Source of the DNA: an unicellular cyanobacterium SU3
GTDB taxonomy: Bacteria; Cyanobacteriota; Cyanobacteriia; Cyanobacteriales; Microcystaceae
Direction: 5' to 3'
Length of the DNA: 64,000 bases
NCBI GenBank assembly: GCA_002172675.1
Contig: NETF01000050.1
Location: 1-64,000, forward strand
The position numbers and the translations under genes are program-made. Shown here one piece after another: positions 9,351 through 18,992 of this stretch (positions within the stretch are counted from its first letter, which is position 1; each line of letters starts with the position of its first letter). The notes under the pieces are model-generated. The model was not told the origin of the DNA, ran no database searches, and was given only the letters and a program-made list of their open reading frames with translations.

Positions 9351-10478
9351 ATGACTAAACCTCTCGCTGGTTATACGTTGCCTGTGTTTGCTTGTGCTTC
9401 TGCAATCACAGCTTTACAGCACTTACAAAATAACCAAAATAATGAGATAGTTTCCTTGAATTTAATAGAACCGGCTGAAACAGTAACTATTCCCATTCAA
9501 CAAGTCGCTAAAATAAATAATAATGTTGCTTTAGGAATTACTATTAGTGATCCAGGGAATAATTTAGATTTAACCCGAAACACCCCAATTTGGGCAATCG
9601 TAGAACTGAGAGAAAATAGTGATAAAAATGAACAAGAACAAATTCTTATCAAAGGAGGAGAAGGAATCGGTAAACAAATCAATAATAATAATCAAGATGC
9701 TATTTATTCCTACGCCACTAAACTATTAAAGTATAACTTACAACAATATTTAAAGCCAACTGAAACCATTATAGTGACGATTATCTTACCTGAAGGAAAA
9801 AAGCTGGCAAAACGAACATCAAACGAAGCTTTTGGCGTAATTGAAGGCTTATCTTTATTAGGCACTTCTGGAATTTCTCAACCCTTGAGTTCTCCTGAGC
9901 AATTAAATAGTTATCAACAAGAATTAAAAGAAAAAGCAAAACAATTTGAAACTTTAGTTTTTTGCTTAGGAGAAAATGGCTTAGATTTAGCTAAAAAAAT
10001 GGGCATCAATCCTCAACAATTAATCAAAACTGCTAACTGGTTAGGTCCCTTGTTAGTAACAGCAGCAACAGAAAAAATAAACGCTATTTTATTATTTGGA
10101 TATCATGGAAAACTAATAAAATTAGCAGGAGGAATCTTTCATACTCATCACCATTTAGCCGATGGAAGACTAGAAATATTAGTCAGTCATGGGGTAAAAA
10201 TAGGTTTAGATAATGCAATTTTACAACAACTTTTAGACTGTGAAACCACAGAAGAGGGTTTACAATTATTAAAGAAAATAGATGCAGAAACAAATAACAA
10301 TTTTACAGAAAAAATTTATCAATCTATTGTAAAAACTATTGACAAAAGAACACAGTTGTATATTAGAAAATATGTAGATTTTGATGTTAGTATAGGATCG
10401 ATTGTTTTCGGACGCGATCGCACTATTATTATGACCAGTGAAACAGGAAAAAAATTACAACATCAATTAATAGGTTAA
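9351..10478 (+). CDS. cbiD: Cobalt-precorrin-5B C1-methyltransferase CbiD
   Basis: CbiD methylates C1 of the corrin ring in the anaerobic (cobalt-early) cobalamin route. The N-terminal SGYT-like block reads AGYTLPVFACASAITAL, and internal blocks include GEGIGK, GTSGI and a Gly/His stretch LAGGIFHTHHHLADGR. I chose ATG 9351 because it places the conserved block where family members have it and follows the trhO stop by 2 bp. ATG 9324 inside trhO is the alternative (384 residues) and has a purine-rich AGAGAG at distance. The 3' end overlaps the convergent DUF29 gene by 4 bp. Confidence 0.9.
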   Translation: MTKPLAGYTLPVFACASAITALQHLQNNQNNEIVSLNLIEPAETVTIPIQQVAKINNNVALGITISDPGNNLDLTRNTPIWAIVELRENSDKNEQEQILIKGGEGIGKQINNNNQDAIYSYATKLLKYNLQQYLKPTETIIVTIILPEGKKLAKRTSNEAFGVIEGLSLLGTSGISQPLSSPEQLNSYQQELKEKAKQFETLVFCLGENGLDLAKKMGINPQQLIKTANWLGPLLVTAATEKINAILLFGYHGKLIKLAGGIFHTHHHLADGRLEILVSHGVKIGLDNAILQQLLDCETTEEGLQLLKKIDAETNNNFTEKIYQSIVKTIDKRTQLYIRKYVDFDVSIGSIVFGRDRTIIMTSETGKKLQHQLIG

Positions 10479-10906
10479 AGAGGAAACCAATCATCTGAAA
10501 GTGCATCTTCAAGAGTAATATTATTGTTATCGGGAATAGAAAAAAGTTCTTTCATGATTGAAATGCGTACAGGATAGATTTCGTCCCAAATTGGTTCTAA
10601 TTTATTTTTTAAAGCAGGATTTTTCCGTAGTATTTTTTTTATTTGCGCTCTAAAGTTCCTAATTTCTGCCTTCCAATCTCTAGTGCCATATTCTTTTTCT
10701 GAGTGCCAATAAGCTAATTTTAACAGATGGTCTAAAAGACGTTCTAAATAGCTTTCCAAAGCATTTTCTCTGCTTTTTCCCAAGTCTTCTATCTCCTCAA
10801 TTACATTATCCCAGTCTACTTGCTCAAATTGTTTTAATTTGAGTAGTCTAACTTGCTCTTTTGTCCAAGTATAATAATCCGATGAGTAGGTAGTCATTAG
10901 CTTCAC
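10475..10906 (-). CDS. DUF29 domain-containing protein
   Basis: 143 residues of the cyanobacterium-rich DUF29 family: YYTWTKEQVRLLKLKQFEQ, then IEEIEDLGKSRENALESYLERLL and a basic helix RDWKAEIRNFRAQIKKIL. Function unknown; members are small, soluble and helical and often occur in many copies. A second member is at 62595-63023. The start could be ATG 10906 or ATG 10897 (MTTYSSDYY). The gene converges with cbiD and their ends overlap by 4 bp. Confidence 0.85.
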   Translation of the reverse strand: MKLMTTYSSDYYTWTKEQVRLLKLKQFEQVDWDNVIEEIEDLGKSRENALESYLERLLDHLLKLAYWHSEKEYGTRDWKAEIRNFRAQIKKILRKNPALKNKLEPIWDEIYPVRISIMKELFSIPDNNNITLEDALSDDWFPL

Positions 10907-10993
10907 TTATTATTTCATAATTCGCTGTTATTATTATAACTCAACGTCATAAGATGAAAGTTTTATCATTATTATAAAACGTGAAAAACTTGC

Positions 10994-10999
10994 TATAAT
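10994..10999 (+). promoter_or_regulatory. Extended -10 promoter for the secreted protein gene
   Basis: TATAAT preceded by TGC forms an extended -10 element 46 bp before ATG 11046. No good -35 hexamer is seen at the usual distance, consistent with an extended -10 promoter. Confidence 0.4.
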
Positions 11000-11045
11000 T
11001 AATCTTGTTCTTGATAGCAGTTGCATTTAATTGTCACTATTCATT

Positions 11046-11666
11046 ATGATCAAAAATAGTCTAATTACTTTAGTTTTCAGTACCTTAACCTTCGTAACGA
11101 CTCAAGTTAAAGCACAAACCCCTGCATCTTCTTTGCAAGACTTAGTCGGTGTTAGAGGAAGCGGTGGAGAGATGGAATTAAAAAGAAGAGGATATGAGTA
11201 TATCAAAACTGAAAAATCAGCAACAGATTCTTATTCTTATTGGAGAGAAACCAGTACAGGAAAATGTCTGACGGTACGCACCTCCGATGGACGTTATCAA
11301 TCTTTAGTTTATGCACCAGCTTTTGATTGTCGAGTCGCACAATCAAGTGGGAGAAATATTACTATTAGTTTTCCGAGTGGGAGTCATTGTGGTACTTATG
11401 CAGGAAGAGTGAATACAGGGGATACTTTTTTATTAAACTTAGCTAGAGAACAACAACTAATCATAGAAAAATTAACTCCTCATGATTATACGGTACAAGC
11501 TCCTAATGGTGAGTATTTAGAAGTCATTCAAACATTTCCTAATGATCAAAATCAATATTGGACAGGAAACCAATTTGGTAATTTTCAGATAGAAGTTGCT
11601 AGTGTTCCCCAAGGAAGACCAATTGATATTAAGTTTTGTGCCTATAGTGGAGAAGGGAACCTATAG
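11046..11666 (+). CDS. Secreted protein of unknown function
   Basis: 206 residues from ATG 11046; a TTG at 11031 in the same frame is less likely. The N-terminus is a signal peptide (hydrophobic LITLVFSTLTFVTT, Ala-Gln cleavage region near residue 24). The mature part contains a charged stretch MELKRRGYEYIKTEKS and four Cys, which could form disulfides. The first half (GVRGSGGEMELKRRGY) resembles cyanobacterial secreted proteins I cannot name. A TGcTATAAT promoter lies upstream. It stands alone, divergent from the DUF29 gene. Confidence 0.65.
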   Translation: MIKNSLITLVFSTLTFVTTQVKAQTPASSLQDLVGVRGSGGEMELKRRGYEYIKTEKSATDSYSYWRETSTGKCLTVRTSDGRYQSLVYAPAFDCRVAQSSGRNITISFPSGSHCGTYAGRVNTGDTFLLNLAREQQLIIEKLTPHDYTVQAPNGEYLEVIQTFPNDQNQYWTGNQFGNFQIEVASVPQGRPIDIKFCAYSGEGNL

Positions 11667-11741
11667 TATTATCTAAAAATGGTTGATATAGTAGCATAAG
11701 AATAGTGTCTAAAGTATCTACATTAGTCACTATTTATTTTA

Positions 11742-12872
11742 CTAATTAGGATTACAAACTGCTAAAACATAATCACCCTGATTCGCTGAATAGTTGGTAG
11801 AAACATCAAAAATAAATCCATCGGTTTCTGCATAAATATTAATCACTTCTGGTAATTTTCCTTGTTTATTAAAGCTAAGAATTTCATATAGTTTATCTCC
11901 TTGTTTTACTTCTACTTTCAAAGCTAATCGATTCTGAATCATTCCACCAGTCGGTGCGTAGTAATTTCTAATATTTTGACGAGAAACTAAAGTGATTTTG
12001 TTAGTTAGTAAAGAATAATCTTCTAATGTTAATATATCTTTTTTCACTAAATAATTAATAATTCCCCTGACTCCCAAACTAACCGATTGGGGATTCATTT
12101 TCATTCCAGAGCCTAATTCTAACGTCCAAGATTCTCGATCAATATTTAGTTCTCTTCCTAACTGTTCAAACTTTTTTTCTAACGCTAACCAAGGTTTCAT
12201 AAATGCTTCATCAAAAGCATCTCCATCATAAGTATCCATTAAAATACCATAATCGATCTGAAAATAGTTAGCACTATCTTCTTGTTGTCCGGGAAAACAA
12301 AAAAGATAATCAATACATTGGTTACTAGAACTATGAATATCAATAACATAGTTAGCATCCATCGATAAAGATTGTAATTGATAGCGATACTGTTCAAATA
12401 ATGGCGCACTACTAGGATTGTTGATTCTTTCTAGTTGTTTACTAAATGCCTGTTTTTGTTGCTGTAAAAAATTTTCTTGAATGGTTAATGAATCAAACTT
12501 TATATTCTGTTGGACAAATTCATCTAAATCCTGACAAAATTTTTCATAATCCCAAAAAATTCGATTCCAATCTTTCCCATCATAACTATTAAATCTTCCT
12601 GAAGAAAAGAAATGATTGCGTTGATTCGTTCCTAAAGGATTACATACTGGAAGTAACCAAATTTGACCATTCAGTTGATTTTTATTAAGGGTAGAGAAAA
12701 AACTAATGAGTTGTGAAATAACCGCGTTACCAACAATTTCCGAGCCATGTAAATTTGATTGGATATAAACTTTTTTACTCTTTTTTTTACCTGTGAACTT
12801 ATACAGTTGCAGAAAAAATTCATCACCCGAAGCAAGTTTAAATAAATTTAAGGTTTCAATGGTTGGTTTCAT
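11742..12872 (-). CDS. Succinylglutamate desuccinylase/aspartoacylase-type zinc hydrolase
   Basis: 376 residues of the AstE/AspA (M14-like) metallohydrolase family. The zinc-binding start is visible as NLHGSEIVGN (His, Glu), followed by LLPVCNPLGTNQRN, an RxFN-like block GRFNSYDGKDWNR and a third ligand His in DIHSS. The N-terminal catalytic domain is followed by a beta-rich C-terminal domain typical of the family. Substrate cannot be read from sequence; cyanobacterial members are generally annotated as deacylases or carboxypeptidase-like. Monocistronic, facing away from the FKBP gene. Confidence 0.82.
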   Translation of the reverse strand: MKPTIETLNLFKLASGDEFFLQLYKFTGKKKSKKVYIQSNLHGSEIVGNAVISQLISFFSTLNKNQLNGQIWLLPVCNPLGTNQRNHFFSSGRFNSYDGKDWNRIFWDYEKFCQDLDEFVQQNIKFDSLTIQENFLQQQKQAFSKQLERINNPSSAPLFEQYRYQLQSLSMDANYVIDIHSSSNQCIDYLFCFPGQQEDSANYFQIDYGILMDTYDGDAFDEAFMKPWLALEKKFEQLGRELNIDRESWTLELGSGMKMNPQSVSLGVRGIINYLVKKDILTLEDYSLLTNKITLVSRQNIRNYYAPTGGMIQNRLALKVEVKQGDKLYEILSFNKQGKLPEVINIYAETDGFIFDVSTNYSANQGDYVLAVCNPN

Positions 12873-13006
12873 AGAAAGCAGAATTTATGAAAATTTAATC
12901 ATTAACAAATTTTTAAGAATAGCACAAAAAGTTGACAAAACTGCTAGAAAAAACTACCGTAAAAAAGTCCCTTCATTGAACAAATAAATTTAACAGGTAA
13001 TGTGAT

Positions 13007-13435
13007 ATGGCACAAGCTAAACTAGGAGATACAGTCAAAGTCAACTATACAGGTAAATTGCAAGACGGGACAGTGTTTGATTCTTCTGCGAATCGTGATC
13101 CCTTACAATTTGCTCTCGGACAGGGTCAAGTGATTTCAGGGTTTGAAGAGGCCGTAGTAGGAATGGCTCCAGGAGAGAGCAAAAGTGTTACCATTCCTTC
13201 AGAACAAGCCTACGGCCCTTATCAAGATGAATTAGTGATTGTCGTCGATGAAAAACAAATGCCCTCTGATTTATCCGTAGAAGTGGGACAGCAACTGCAA
13301 ATGCGTCATTCTAGCGGTCAAGCGGTTCCTGTGATGGTAACTAATGTAGCTGATAGTAAAGTGACTTTAGATGCAAATCATCCCTTAGCAGGAAAAGATT
13401 TAACATTTGATCTCGAATTAGTAAATATAGAATAA
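13007..13435 (+). CDS. FKBP-type peptidyl-prolyl isomerase, SlyD-like
   Basis: 142 residues. The first ~70 residues form the FKBP half (VNYTGKLQDGTVFDSS, then LGQGQVISGFEEAVVGM). The insert-in-flap region follows (AYGPYQDELVIVVDEKQMP), and the FKBP domain closes with DANHPLAGKDLTFDLELV. The architecture is SlyD-like (FKBP plus IF chaperone domain) but the His/Cys-rich metal-binding tail of E. coli SlyD is absent. Likely a cytosolic folding helper. Start ATG has purine-rich ACAGG just upstream. Confidence 0.92.
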   Translation: MAQAKLGDTVKVNYTGKLQDGTVFDSSANRDPLQFALGQGQVISGFEEAVVGMAPGESKSVTIPSEQAYGPYQDELVIVVDEKQMPSDLSVEVGQQLQMRHSSGQAVPVMVTNVADSKVTLDANHPLAGKDLTFDLELVNIE

Positions 13436-13722
13436 TTTAATGACTTGGGTCGCACCTCAGCTATCAGCTATATTTTTAAAATACTGAGTGCCAAGTGCTA
13501 ACCACTTTTTTAAGATACGTGCAGTAGGTTGTTGCACCCATGCACACTTAATAGATTGCAGAGATTTGGGCGAGGTCAAAATACTCGTCCAACTCCTTAA
13601 AATTTAGTTGATAAGTTAACCTAAAATCAACTATCATATATGAATTCTTAATCCATCAGATGAATTAGGTCTATGGGACTTTTAGTTTTTTACGATAAGG
13701 AACAAATAGGCTTAGAAGCAAT

Positions 13723-14898
13723 ATGATTCAATTGGCCACCCGGGTAACACAAGTCACTCCCTCCCTCACCCTAGCCATTACCGCTAAAGCGAAAGAGATG
13801 AAAGCTCAAGGGATTGATGTTTGTAGCTTTAGTTCAGGAGAGCCAGATTTTGATACCCCTCAACACATCAAAGAGGGTGCAACATTGGCCTTAGCTCAAG
13901 GGAAAACGAAATATGGACCAGTGGCTGGAGAATCGGGACTTAGAGAAGCGATCGCCCACAAGTTAAACCAAGATAATCAGTTAAACTATAGCGCAGAAAA
14001 TGTTATTGTCACCAATGGGGGTAAACATTCGCTGTTTAACTTAATGTTGGCTTTGATTGAAAAGGGGGATGAGGTGATAATCCCTGCTCCCTATTGGCTG
14101 AGTTATCCTGAAATGGTCAAATTAGCCGAAGGCGTTCCCGTTATCGTCAACACAACTGCAGAAACCGACTATAAAATCACCCCAGAACAACTCCACCAAG
14201 CCATTACCCCAAAAACAAAGTTATTTGTTCTTAATTCTCCTTCTAACCCCACAGGGATGGTATATACCCCTGAAGAAATTAAAGCTTTAGCTCAAGTGAT
14301 TGTTGACCATGATATATGGGTAGTGTCCGATGAAATTTACGAAAAAATTCTCTATGACGGCACTCAACATATTAGTATTGGTTCCCTAGGAGAAGAAATT
14401 TTTAAACGCACCATTATTAGTAATGGATTTGCTAAAAGTTACTCCATGACCGGCTGGCGCATTGGTTATTTAGCCGGACCCAAAGAGTTAATTAAAGCAA
14501 CCAGTACCATCCAAAGTCATAGTACCTCAAACGTTTGTACCTTTGCCCAATACGGAGCGATCGCAGCCCTTGAAAGCCCAGAATCTCCTCAATGTCTTCA
14601 AAAGATGTTAGATGCGTTTACCCAACGTCGTCAAGTCATTTTAGAGAGAATTAGAGCCATTCCTAAACTCAGTTGTCCCACTCCAATGGGAGCGTTTTAT
14701 GTGTTTATTGATATTAGTCAAACTGGACTCAATTCTTTAGACTTTTGTGACGGTTTATTAAATAAACAACAAGTCGCTGCTATACCAGGAAAAGCCTTCG
14801 GGGCTGATAATTGTATTCGCTTATCCTATGCGACGGACTTAGCTTCCATTGAAAAAGGAATGGAGAGAATCGAAAAATTTGTCAACGCCCTTCGGTAG
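13723..14898 (+). CDS. PLP-dependent aspartate aminotransferase (class I/II)
   Basis: 391 residues of fold-type I aminotransferase, subgroup I-beta. Seen: [54 protein letters not shown] and the PLP lysine in [16 protein letters not shown] (Lys238). The C-terminal substrate-binding Arg block is CIRLSYA. It transfers the amino group between aspartate or prephenate and 2-oxoglutarate; bacterial I-beta enzymes often do both, which cannot be decided here. The 287 bp upstream hold no other gene that I can see. Confidence 0.9.
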   Translation: MIQLATRVTQVTPSLTLAITAKAKEMKAQGIDVCSFSSGEPDFDTPQHIKEGATLALAQGKTKYGPVAGESGLREAIAHKLNQDNQLNYSAENVIVTNGGKHSLFNLMLALIEKGDEVIIPAPYWLSYPEMVKLAEGVPVIVNTTAETDYKITPEQLHQAITPKTKLFVLNSPSNPTGMVYTPEEIKALAQVIVDHDIWVVSDEIYEKILYDGTQHISIGSLGEEIFKRTIISNGFAKSYSMTGWRIGYLAGPKELIKATSTIQSHSTSNVCTFAQYGAIAALESPESPQCLQKMLDAFTQRRQVILERIRAIPKLSCPTPMGAFYVFIDISQTGLNSLDFCDGLLNKQQVAAIPGKAFGADNCIRLSYATDLASIEKGMERIEKFVNALR

Positions 14899-15141
14899 AG
14901 GAAACAGGGAACGGGCAAAGGGCAACTGTGAAGTTTTTTCCCTACTCAGCAAAGTTTTAGATCTCTTCCGTTCTCTCTCCTATGCCTAAGTTTGCTCATC
15001 CCCCGTTTATCTATAGCGGTATGCGTTGATGGGAGTCTCTGTTTGGGAGTTCTGTGTTCCCTTTACTATAGCAACTCGCTAACGTTAAAACTGTTATCTA
15101 ATCAACCATTCTCTATTCCCCAGTGCGTAGCACTATACATT

Positions 15142-15618
15142 ATGAAATACAACAACATCTTAGTCGCCTTGGACAAGACTCCTTTAGCCAAAAAAGTGTT
15201 TGAAGAAGCTTTATCCGTAGCCAAATGTCATCAAGCTACCTTAAAGTTACTTCATTGTTTGCCTATGGAAACCCCCTCCACCGCCCCTTACACCAGCCTT
15301 TACGAAGGGGAATTTAACGATTTTTCTTACTTAATGCGAGAACGTTTAGAAAGCCAAGCCACAGAAACCAAAAAATGGTTAAGTGAATACGAGGAAATTG
15401 CCACAGAACAAGGCATTGCCACAGAATGGGAGTGGAAAATAGGAGAACCCGGCCGCTGGATAAGAGACATGGCCAAAAGTTGGGAAGCAGACTTAATTGT
15501 AGTGGGAAGACGGGGACTGAGTGGGGTGTCAGAAATGTTGCTAGGGAGTGTCAGTAACTATATTGTTCATCATGCTCCCAGTTCTGTGTTAGTGGTACAA
15601 GAAACAAAAGTTAATTAA
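15142..15618 (+). CDS. Universal stress protein (UspA family)
   Basis: 158 residues from ATG 15142 (MKYNNILVALDKT). The open frame continues upstream to 14992 but that part looks non-coding. The C-terminal nucleotide-binding motif is DLIVVGRRGLSG-(x)8-GSVSNYIVHHAPSSVLVV, matching the G-2x-G-9x-G(S/T) ATP-binding pattern of UspA. Likely a cytosolic ATP-binding dimer. The start region contains a short repeat (TAGCACTATACATTATGA) that recurs at 58661 and, inverted, near 47886 and 22779; it ends on the start codon itself. Confidence 0.9.
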   Translation: MKYNNILVALDKTPLAKKVFEEALSVAKCHQATLKLLHCLPMETPSTAPYTSLYEGEFNDFSYLMRERLESQATETKKWLSEYEEIATEQGIATEWEWKIGEPGRWIRDMAKSWEADLIVVGRRGLSGVSEMLLGSVSNYIVHHAPSSVLVVQETKVN

Positions 15619-15662
15619 AGACAGTCTCAGAATTTGGCGATCGTTAACCTCCTAACGCATCA

Positions 15663-17060
15663 ATGCAAGTCACTAAACTTCCTTTATTTGTTCTCTTTTT
15701 TGCCAGTTCTTTGATGGTTCCTCTACCCTCCTCCTCTAACCTTTGTATTGGGGGTGCGATGTCTGCAGAAGTGAGAACCTTTGGTCAAGATGGTTCTAAT
15801 GCCAGTAGTGGAGCTTCAGGAGGAGATGGGGAAGATAGGGATAATTTGACTATTTTTGCCGATGGTTCCCCCGTTACCCTTAATTTAGTGGGAGAAGATG
15901 GTCAACCAGGTAACGAAGGTAAAGCAGGAGAAGACGCTGAATGTGAAAATCAACCCACCGACGTAAAACATAACCTACAAGCTCCTAGTGGTGGTAATGG
16001 TGGCAATGGAGGTAATGGCGGTGATGGGGGCAATGGTGGCTCTTTAACCCTCTATGCAACGGACTTATCCCAACTCCAACAAATCTTTGTCAACGCTTCA
16101 GGGGGAAAAGGAGGACAACCGGGACAGGGAGGCCAAGGGGGTCAAGGATGTCGTTGTAGCCAACCCTATTGGACTGTAGAAACCTGTAGCGGCAACCCTG
16201 GTGATGCTGATTATCGTTGTACCACCCTAGAATTTCGTTGTCAAGACGGGAAAAACGGAGCAAATGGAGTCGGTGGGGCATTTGGTAGAGATGGTTTACC
16301 CGGTCAACTGACTTTAATTAATTTAGATAAACCTCTAGAAGCAGACAAACCGGCTGCTACTGTTACCATGTCCGCGTTGAGAGATAAAGGGTATTTACTC
16401 TCTAAAAATATTTGGGAAACTCGCAATGGTGCATCGGCCTTATTTGCACCAGGTTCAGTCATTGATGATCAATATTTAGCGTTAGTTCAACGGTTAGAAC
16501 GTTCATTTTTATTAATTTGGAATGCACCTCAATCGTTTAATCAATTTGCCCAAGAAAAAGTCACTTTAAAATATGAAAATGATCAGGGAATTCAAGTTAA
16601 TGTTCCTGATAATATTTGGATCGAAGGGACAACGCAACAACGAAATAATATTACTCAATTTATTGTTTATAATGCCATTTATAAAAAAGATGCTACTCGT
16701 TTAGAAAGTAAAGGATTATCAGGAAGAGACAGGAATTTACAATTAACATTAATTGATCAGGCAGACCAATCTAATTTAATTGCTACTAAATTTAATATTA
16801 CTTATAGTACGACTCGTTCTGATCCGCGTTTTCGTCGAGTGTCTGATTATACCACCAAATATGAAGGGGAAATTCCAGAAGATTTAGTCATTTTAGATGG
16901 GGATACCTTTACTATTGATATTGGTAAGTTACCCATTGAATCACGATATTTGCGATCAGGTTTAGGGGTCGAAATTAAAATAGTGGCAACCCGAACCTTT
17001 GCTGGTTACACGGATCAACAAACCATTACAGTTACAGATGTTTTAGGACCGTTTCGGTAA
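15663..17060 (+). CDS. Secreted glycine-rich (collagen-like) protein
   Basis: 465 residues with a signal peptide (hydrophobic core about residues 7-20). Residues 40-215 are Gly/Asn/Asp-rich with short triplet-like runs (GGNGGNGGNGGDGGNGG, GQPGQGGQGGQG) and six or more Cys. The remaining ~250 residues look like beta-rich folded domains (VTLKYENDQGIQVNVPDNIW). No family name can be given with confidence. The Gly-rich part suggests an extended or matrix-like extracellular segment. It lies 44 bp after the universal stress gene, perhaps co-transcribed. Confidence 0.7.
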   Translation: MQVTKLPLFVLFFASSLMVPLPSSSNLCIGGAMSAEVRTFGQDGSNASSGASGGDGEDRDNLTIFADGSPVTLNLVGEDGQPGNEGKAGEDAECENQPTDVKHNLQAPSGGNGGNGGNGGDGGNGGSLTLYATDLSQLQQIFVNASGGKGGQPGQGGQGGQGCRCSQPYWTVETCSGNPGDADYRCTTLEFRCQDGKNGANGVGGAFGRDGLPGQLTLINLDKPLEADKPAATVTMSALRDKGYLLSKNIWETRNGASALFAPGSVIDDQYLALVQRLERSFLLIWNAPQSFNQFAQEKVTLKYENDQGIQVNVPDNIWIEGTTQQRNNITQFIVYNAIYKKDATRLESKGLSGRDRNLQLTLIDQADQSNLIATKFNITYSTTRSDPRFRRVSDYTTKYEGEIPEDLVILDGDTFTIDIGKLPIESRYLRSGLGVEIKIVATRTFAGYTDQQTITVTDVLGPFR

Positions 17061-17151
17061 ATTATTATAGCCTGTAGGTTGGGTTGAGCCGAATTGATTT
17101 ATAATACATTACGACCCTTCTTTATAAGGTGAAACCCAACAACGATAAATC

Positions 17152-17372
17152 TTATAAATTGTCTAAAATATCTTGTTTACTGACTTACTTATGAATAGAA
17201 ACAGCCCTTAAAATACTGTTAAGTGTTCCTACTCTCAATAGATTATGATTAGGAATGCTAATTCTTTGATGTTTAGGAATTTCAGTTTCTAAAATAATCT
17301 GGCTACCTTGTCCCATGAACGACAAAGAGCTTCCGCTAAATAGGAACCCTTAAGATTTATAGGAATTTTCAT
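17152..17372 (-). pseudogene. HicA-family toxin, frameshifted and with an internal stop
   Basis: The minus strand from ATG 17372 reads MKIPINLKGSYLAEALCRSW, then stops. In the next frame it continues as GQGSQIILETEIPKHQRISI followed by PNHNLLRVGTLNSILRAVS, the HicA/YcfA core with its GSH-type motif changed to GSQ. An in-frame TAA follows (IHK*), and VSKQDILDNL runs on to a second TAA at 17152-17154. So a shift (probably a small deletion) plus a stop have inactivated it. Its start overlaps the hicB-like stop by 4 bp (ATGA), the normal TA-operon arrangement. Confidence 0.72.
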
Positions 17373-17581
17373 GACATTATTAAAATTTCGTTTTTAACAA
17401 GATGTAATTTAATATTAGGAACCGTAGACTGATCAAAATAGTAACCTGTGACAGCTTCTTTAACATTGGTTTTCAATTCTTCCCAATTATCCCCTTGGGT
17501 AAAAATTTCTTCGGTTAAACATTCTGCAATAAACCCGTCATCTTCTTCTTGGGAAACTTCAAAAACAATTATTTGATTCAT
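17369..17581 (-). CDS. HicB-like antitoxin
   Basis: 70 residues: FEVSQEEDDGFIAEC then EIFTQGDNWEELKTNVKEAV, the partial RNase H-like fold of short HicB-family proteins. It carries no obvious C-terminal DNA-binding helix. The product would neutralise a HicA mRNA interferase, but the adjacent toxin reading frame is broken, so this is an orphan antitoxin. It is followed with 4-bp overlap by the toxin remnant. Confidence 0.75.
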   Translation of the reverse strand: MNQIIVFEVSQEEDDGFIAECLTEEIFTQGDNWEELKTNVKEAVTGYYFDQSTVPNIKLHLVKNEILIMS

Positions 17582-17727
17582 CTTATTTAACTATGTTTAA
17601 GCTACTTACTTTATCTGAAAATTAACATAACACAACAAAGTTAATGTCACTGAGTAGCAATTTTTAGTCATTTCTTTTACACTGTGATCTTTAGAAACGC
17701 ACCTGAATCTAAATTTCTCTAAATACC

Positions 17728-18861
17728 ATGACTAAAAGACCCATCAAACCCTTCTATTTCGACGTTACAGAAGAAGAAATTGACTTTTTCGCTGAAGCGT
17801 CCAAAACTATCCTCAAGTCGGGTCGGCTCATTTTAGGGGAAAATACGACGGAATTTGAAAAAGCGTTCGCTGACTATGTTGGCACCAAACACGCGATCGC
17901 TGTTAATACCGGTTCTTCGGGGTTAGAAATTATTTTACGTCTCAAGAAAGCAGAAGGAACAACGGTTTTAGTCCCCACGAATACCAATTTTGCCACCGTT
18001 GCTGCTGTGTTGCGAGTGGGGGGACAGGTGCAATATTTAGATATGGATGAGAATACTTTTGCACCCTCTTTGCAAATGGTCAAAGATGCTGTAGAAAAGG
18101 GGGGAACCTCGGCTATTTCCGGGGTGTTATGGGTGCATATCGGGGGAGTCATTTCTCCCGATTTTCCTGAAGTGGTAGAATATTGTCATAAAAATGGCTT
18201 ATTTGTGTTAGAAGATACGGCACACGCCCACGGAAGTCAAATTAATGGGGTACAGGCCGGAAATTTAGGGGATGGTGCAGCGTTTTCTTTTTTCCCCACT
18301 AAAATTATGACCACCTTTGAAGGGGGAATGATTACCTTAAACGATGATGAAGAAGACTATATCGCGCGATCGCTGAGAAACCAAGGAAAGCGAGGAATGG
18401 ACTTCGGGGGGTTACATACAGACTTTGGTAATAGTACCCGTATCAGTGAAATTCACGCAGTTTTAGGACGCATTCAACTGGCTAAGTTATCCGACATGAT
18501 AGCACGGCGACAACGGTGTTATGAGTTAATTACGTCACCTCTGCGAGAAGCAGGAATTAGATTTGTTTCTACGGACCACATGGATAGTGCATCTCAATAT
18601 AAGTTAATGGTACTATTGCCAGAAGGAAAGACGGCTAAAGAGGTAAAAGCAACATTAGCAGAAGAGGATATCTTTTTAGGAGGAACGGTGTACGAAATAC
18701 CCTGTCATTTACAACCGGTTTTTGAAGGGGTTTGCAAGGGTGAAAGTTTCCCTAATGCTGAATATTGGTGTCCCCGTCATATTTGTCCCCCGTTGACTTC
18801 GGGGATGACAGATGAGGAAGCAAAAATAGTGGGGGATGCTTTAGTGAGACATTTATCTTAA
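17728..18861 (+). CDS. DegT/DnrJ/EryC1/StrS aminotransferase
   Basis: 377 residues of the sugar aminotransferase family. Seen: GENTTEFEKAFADYVGTKHA, VNTGSSGLEI, LEDTAHAHGS, and the PLP lysine in SFFPTKIMTTFEGGM (Lys192), then RISEIHAVLGRIQL. Members transfer an amino group to nucleotide-linked keto-sugars for surface polysaccharide or natural-product synthesis. No sugar-nucleotide genes lie next to it, so the substrate is open. Start ATG 17728; no strong ribosome site. Confidence 0.88.
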   Translation: MTKRPIKPFYFDVTEEEIDFFAEASKTILKSGRLILGENTTEFEKAFADYVGTKHAIAVNTGSSGLEIILRLKKAEGTTVLVPTNTNFATVAAVLRVGGQVQYLDMDENTFAPSLQMVKDAVEKGGTSAISGVLWVHIGGVISPDFPEVVEYCHKNGLFVLEDTAHAHGSQINGVQAGNLGDGAAFSFFPTKIMTTFEGGMITLNDDEEDYIARSLRNQGKRGMDFGGLHTDFGNSTRISEIHAVLGRIQLAKLSDMIARRQRCYELITSPLREAGIRFVSTDHMDSASQYKLMVLLPEGKTAKEVKATLAEEDIFLGGTVYEIPCHLQPVFEGVCKGESFPNAEYWCPRHICPPLTSGMTDEEAKIVGDALVRHLS

Positions 18862-18872
18862 AACTTAAGCGG

Positions 18873-18937
18873 TCATTGCGAGGGGTAATATAAACAGTAA
18901 GCTTTGATTTTTACTAAAAATACCCCGAAGCAATCTA
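18873..18937. repeat. Dispersed 65-bp hairpin repeat, copy A
   Basis: Begins TCATTGCGAGGGGTAATA and ends TACCCCGAAGCAATCTA, so the ends form an imperfect inverted repeat. Nearly the same sequence is at 20289-20353 and, inverted, at 22664-22728; a partial copy is at 20179-20216. All copies lie between genes. Confidence 0.75.
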
Positions 18938-18957
18938 TTTGCGCTACCGTTACATTA

Positions 18958-18992
18958 GCTTAAGTTTTTTTGTAAGGTATGCAAAATGTCAG
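18958..18992. repeat. Right end of MITE-like repeat
   Basis: TTAAGTTTTTTTGTAAGG followed by TATGCAAAATGTCAG resembles the right ends at 4535-4569, 43262-43299 and 47775-47807. It stops exactly at the stop codon of the DUF5615 gene. Confidence 0.45.

Noticed and set aside
12793..12987. Plus-strand ORF overlapping the zinc hydrolase start
   Set aside because: Antisense shadow of a well-supported gene, ending in AT-rich spacer.
14992..15141. 50-residue N-terminal extension of the universal stress protein
   Set aside because: UspA proteins begin at the YNNILVALD strand; the extension has no homology-like features and contains a dispersed repeat.
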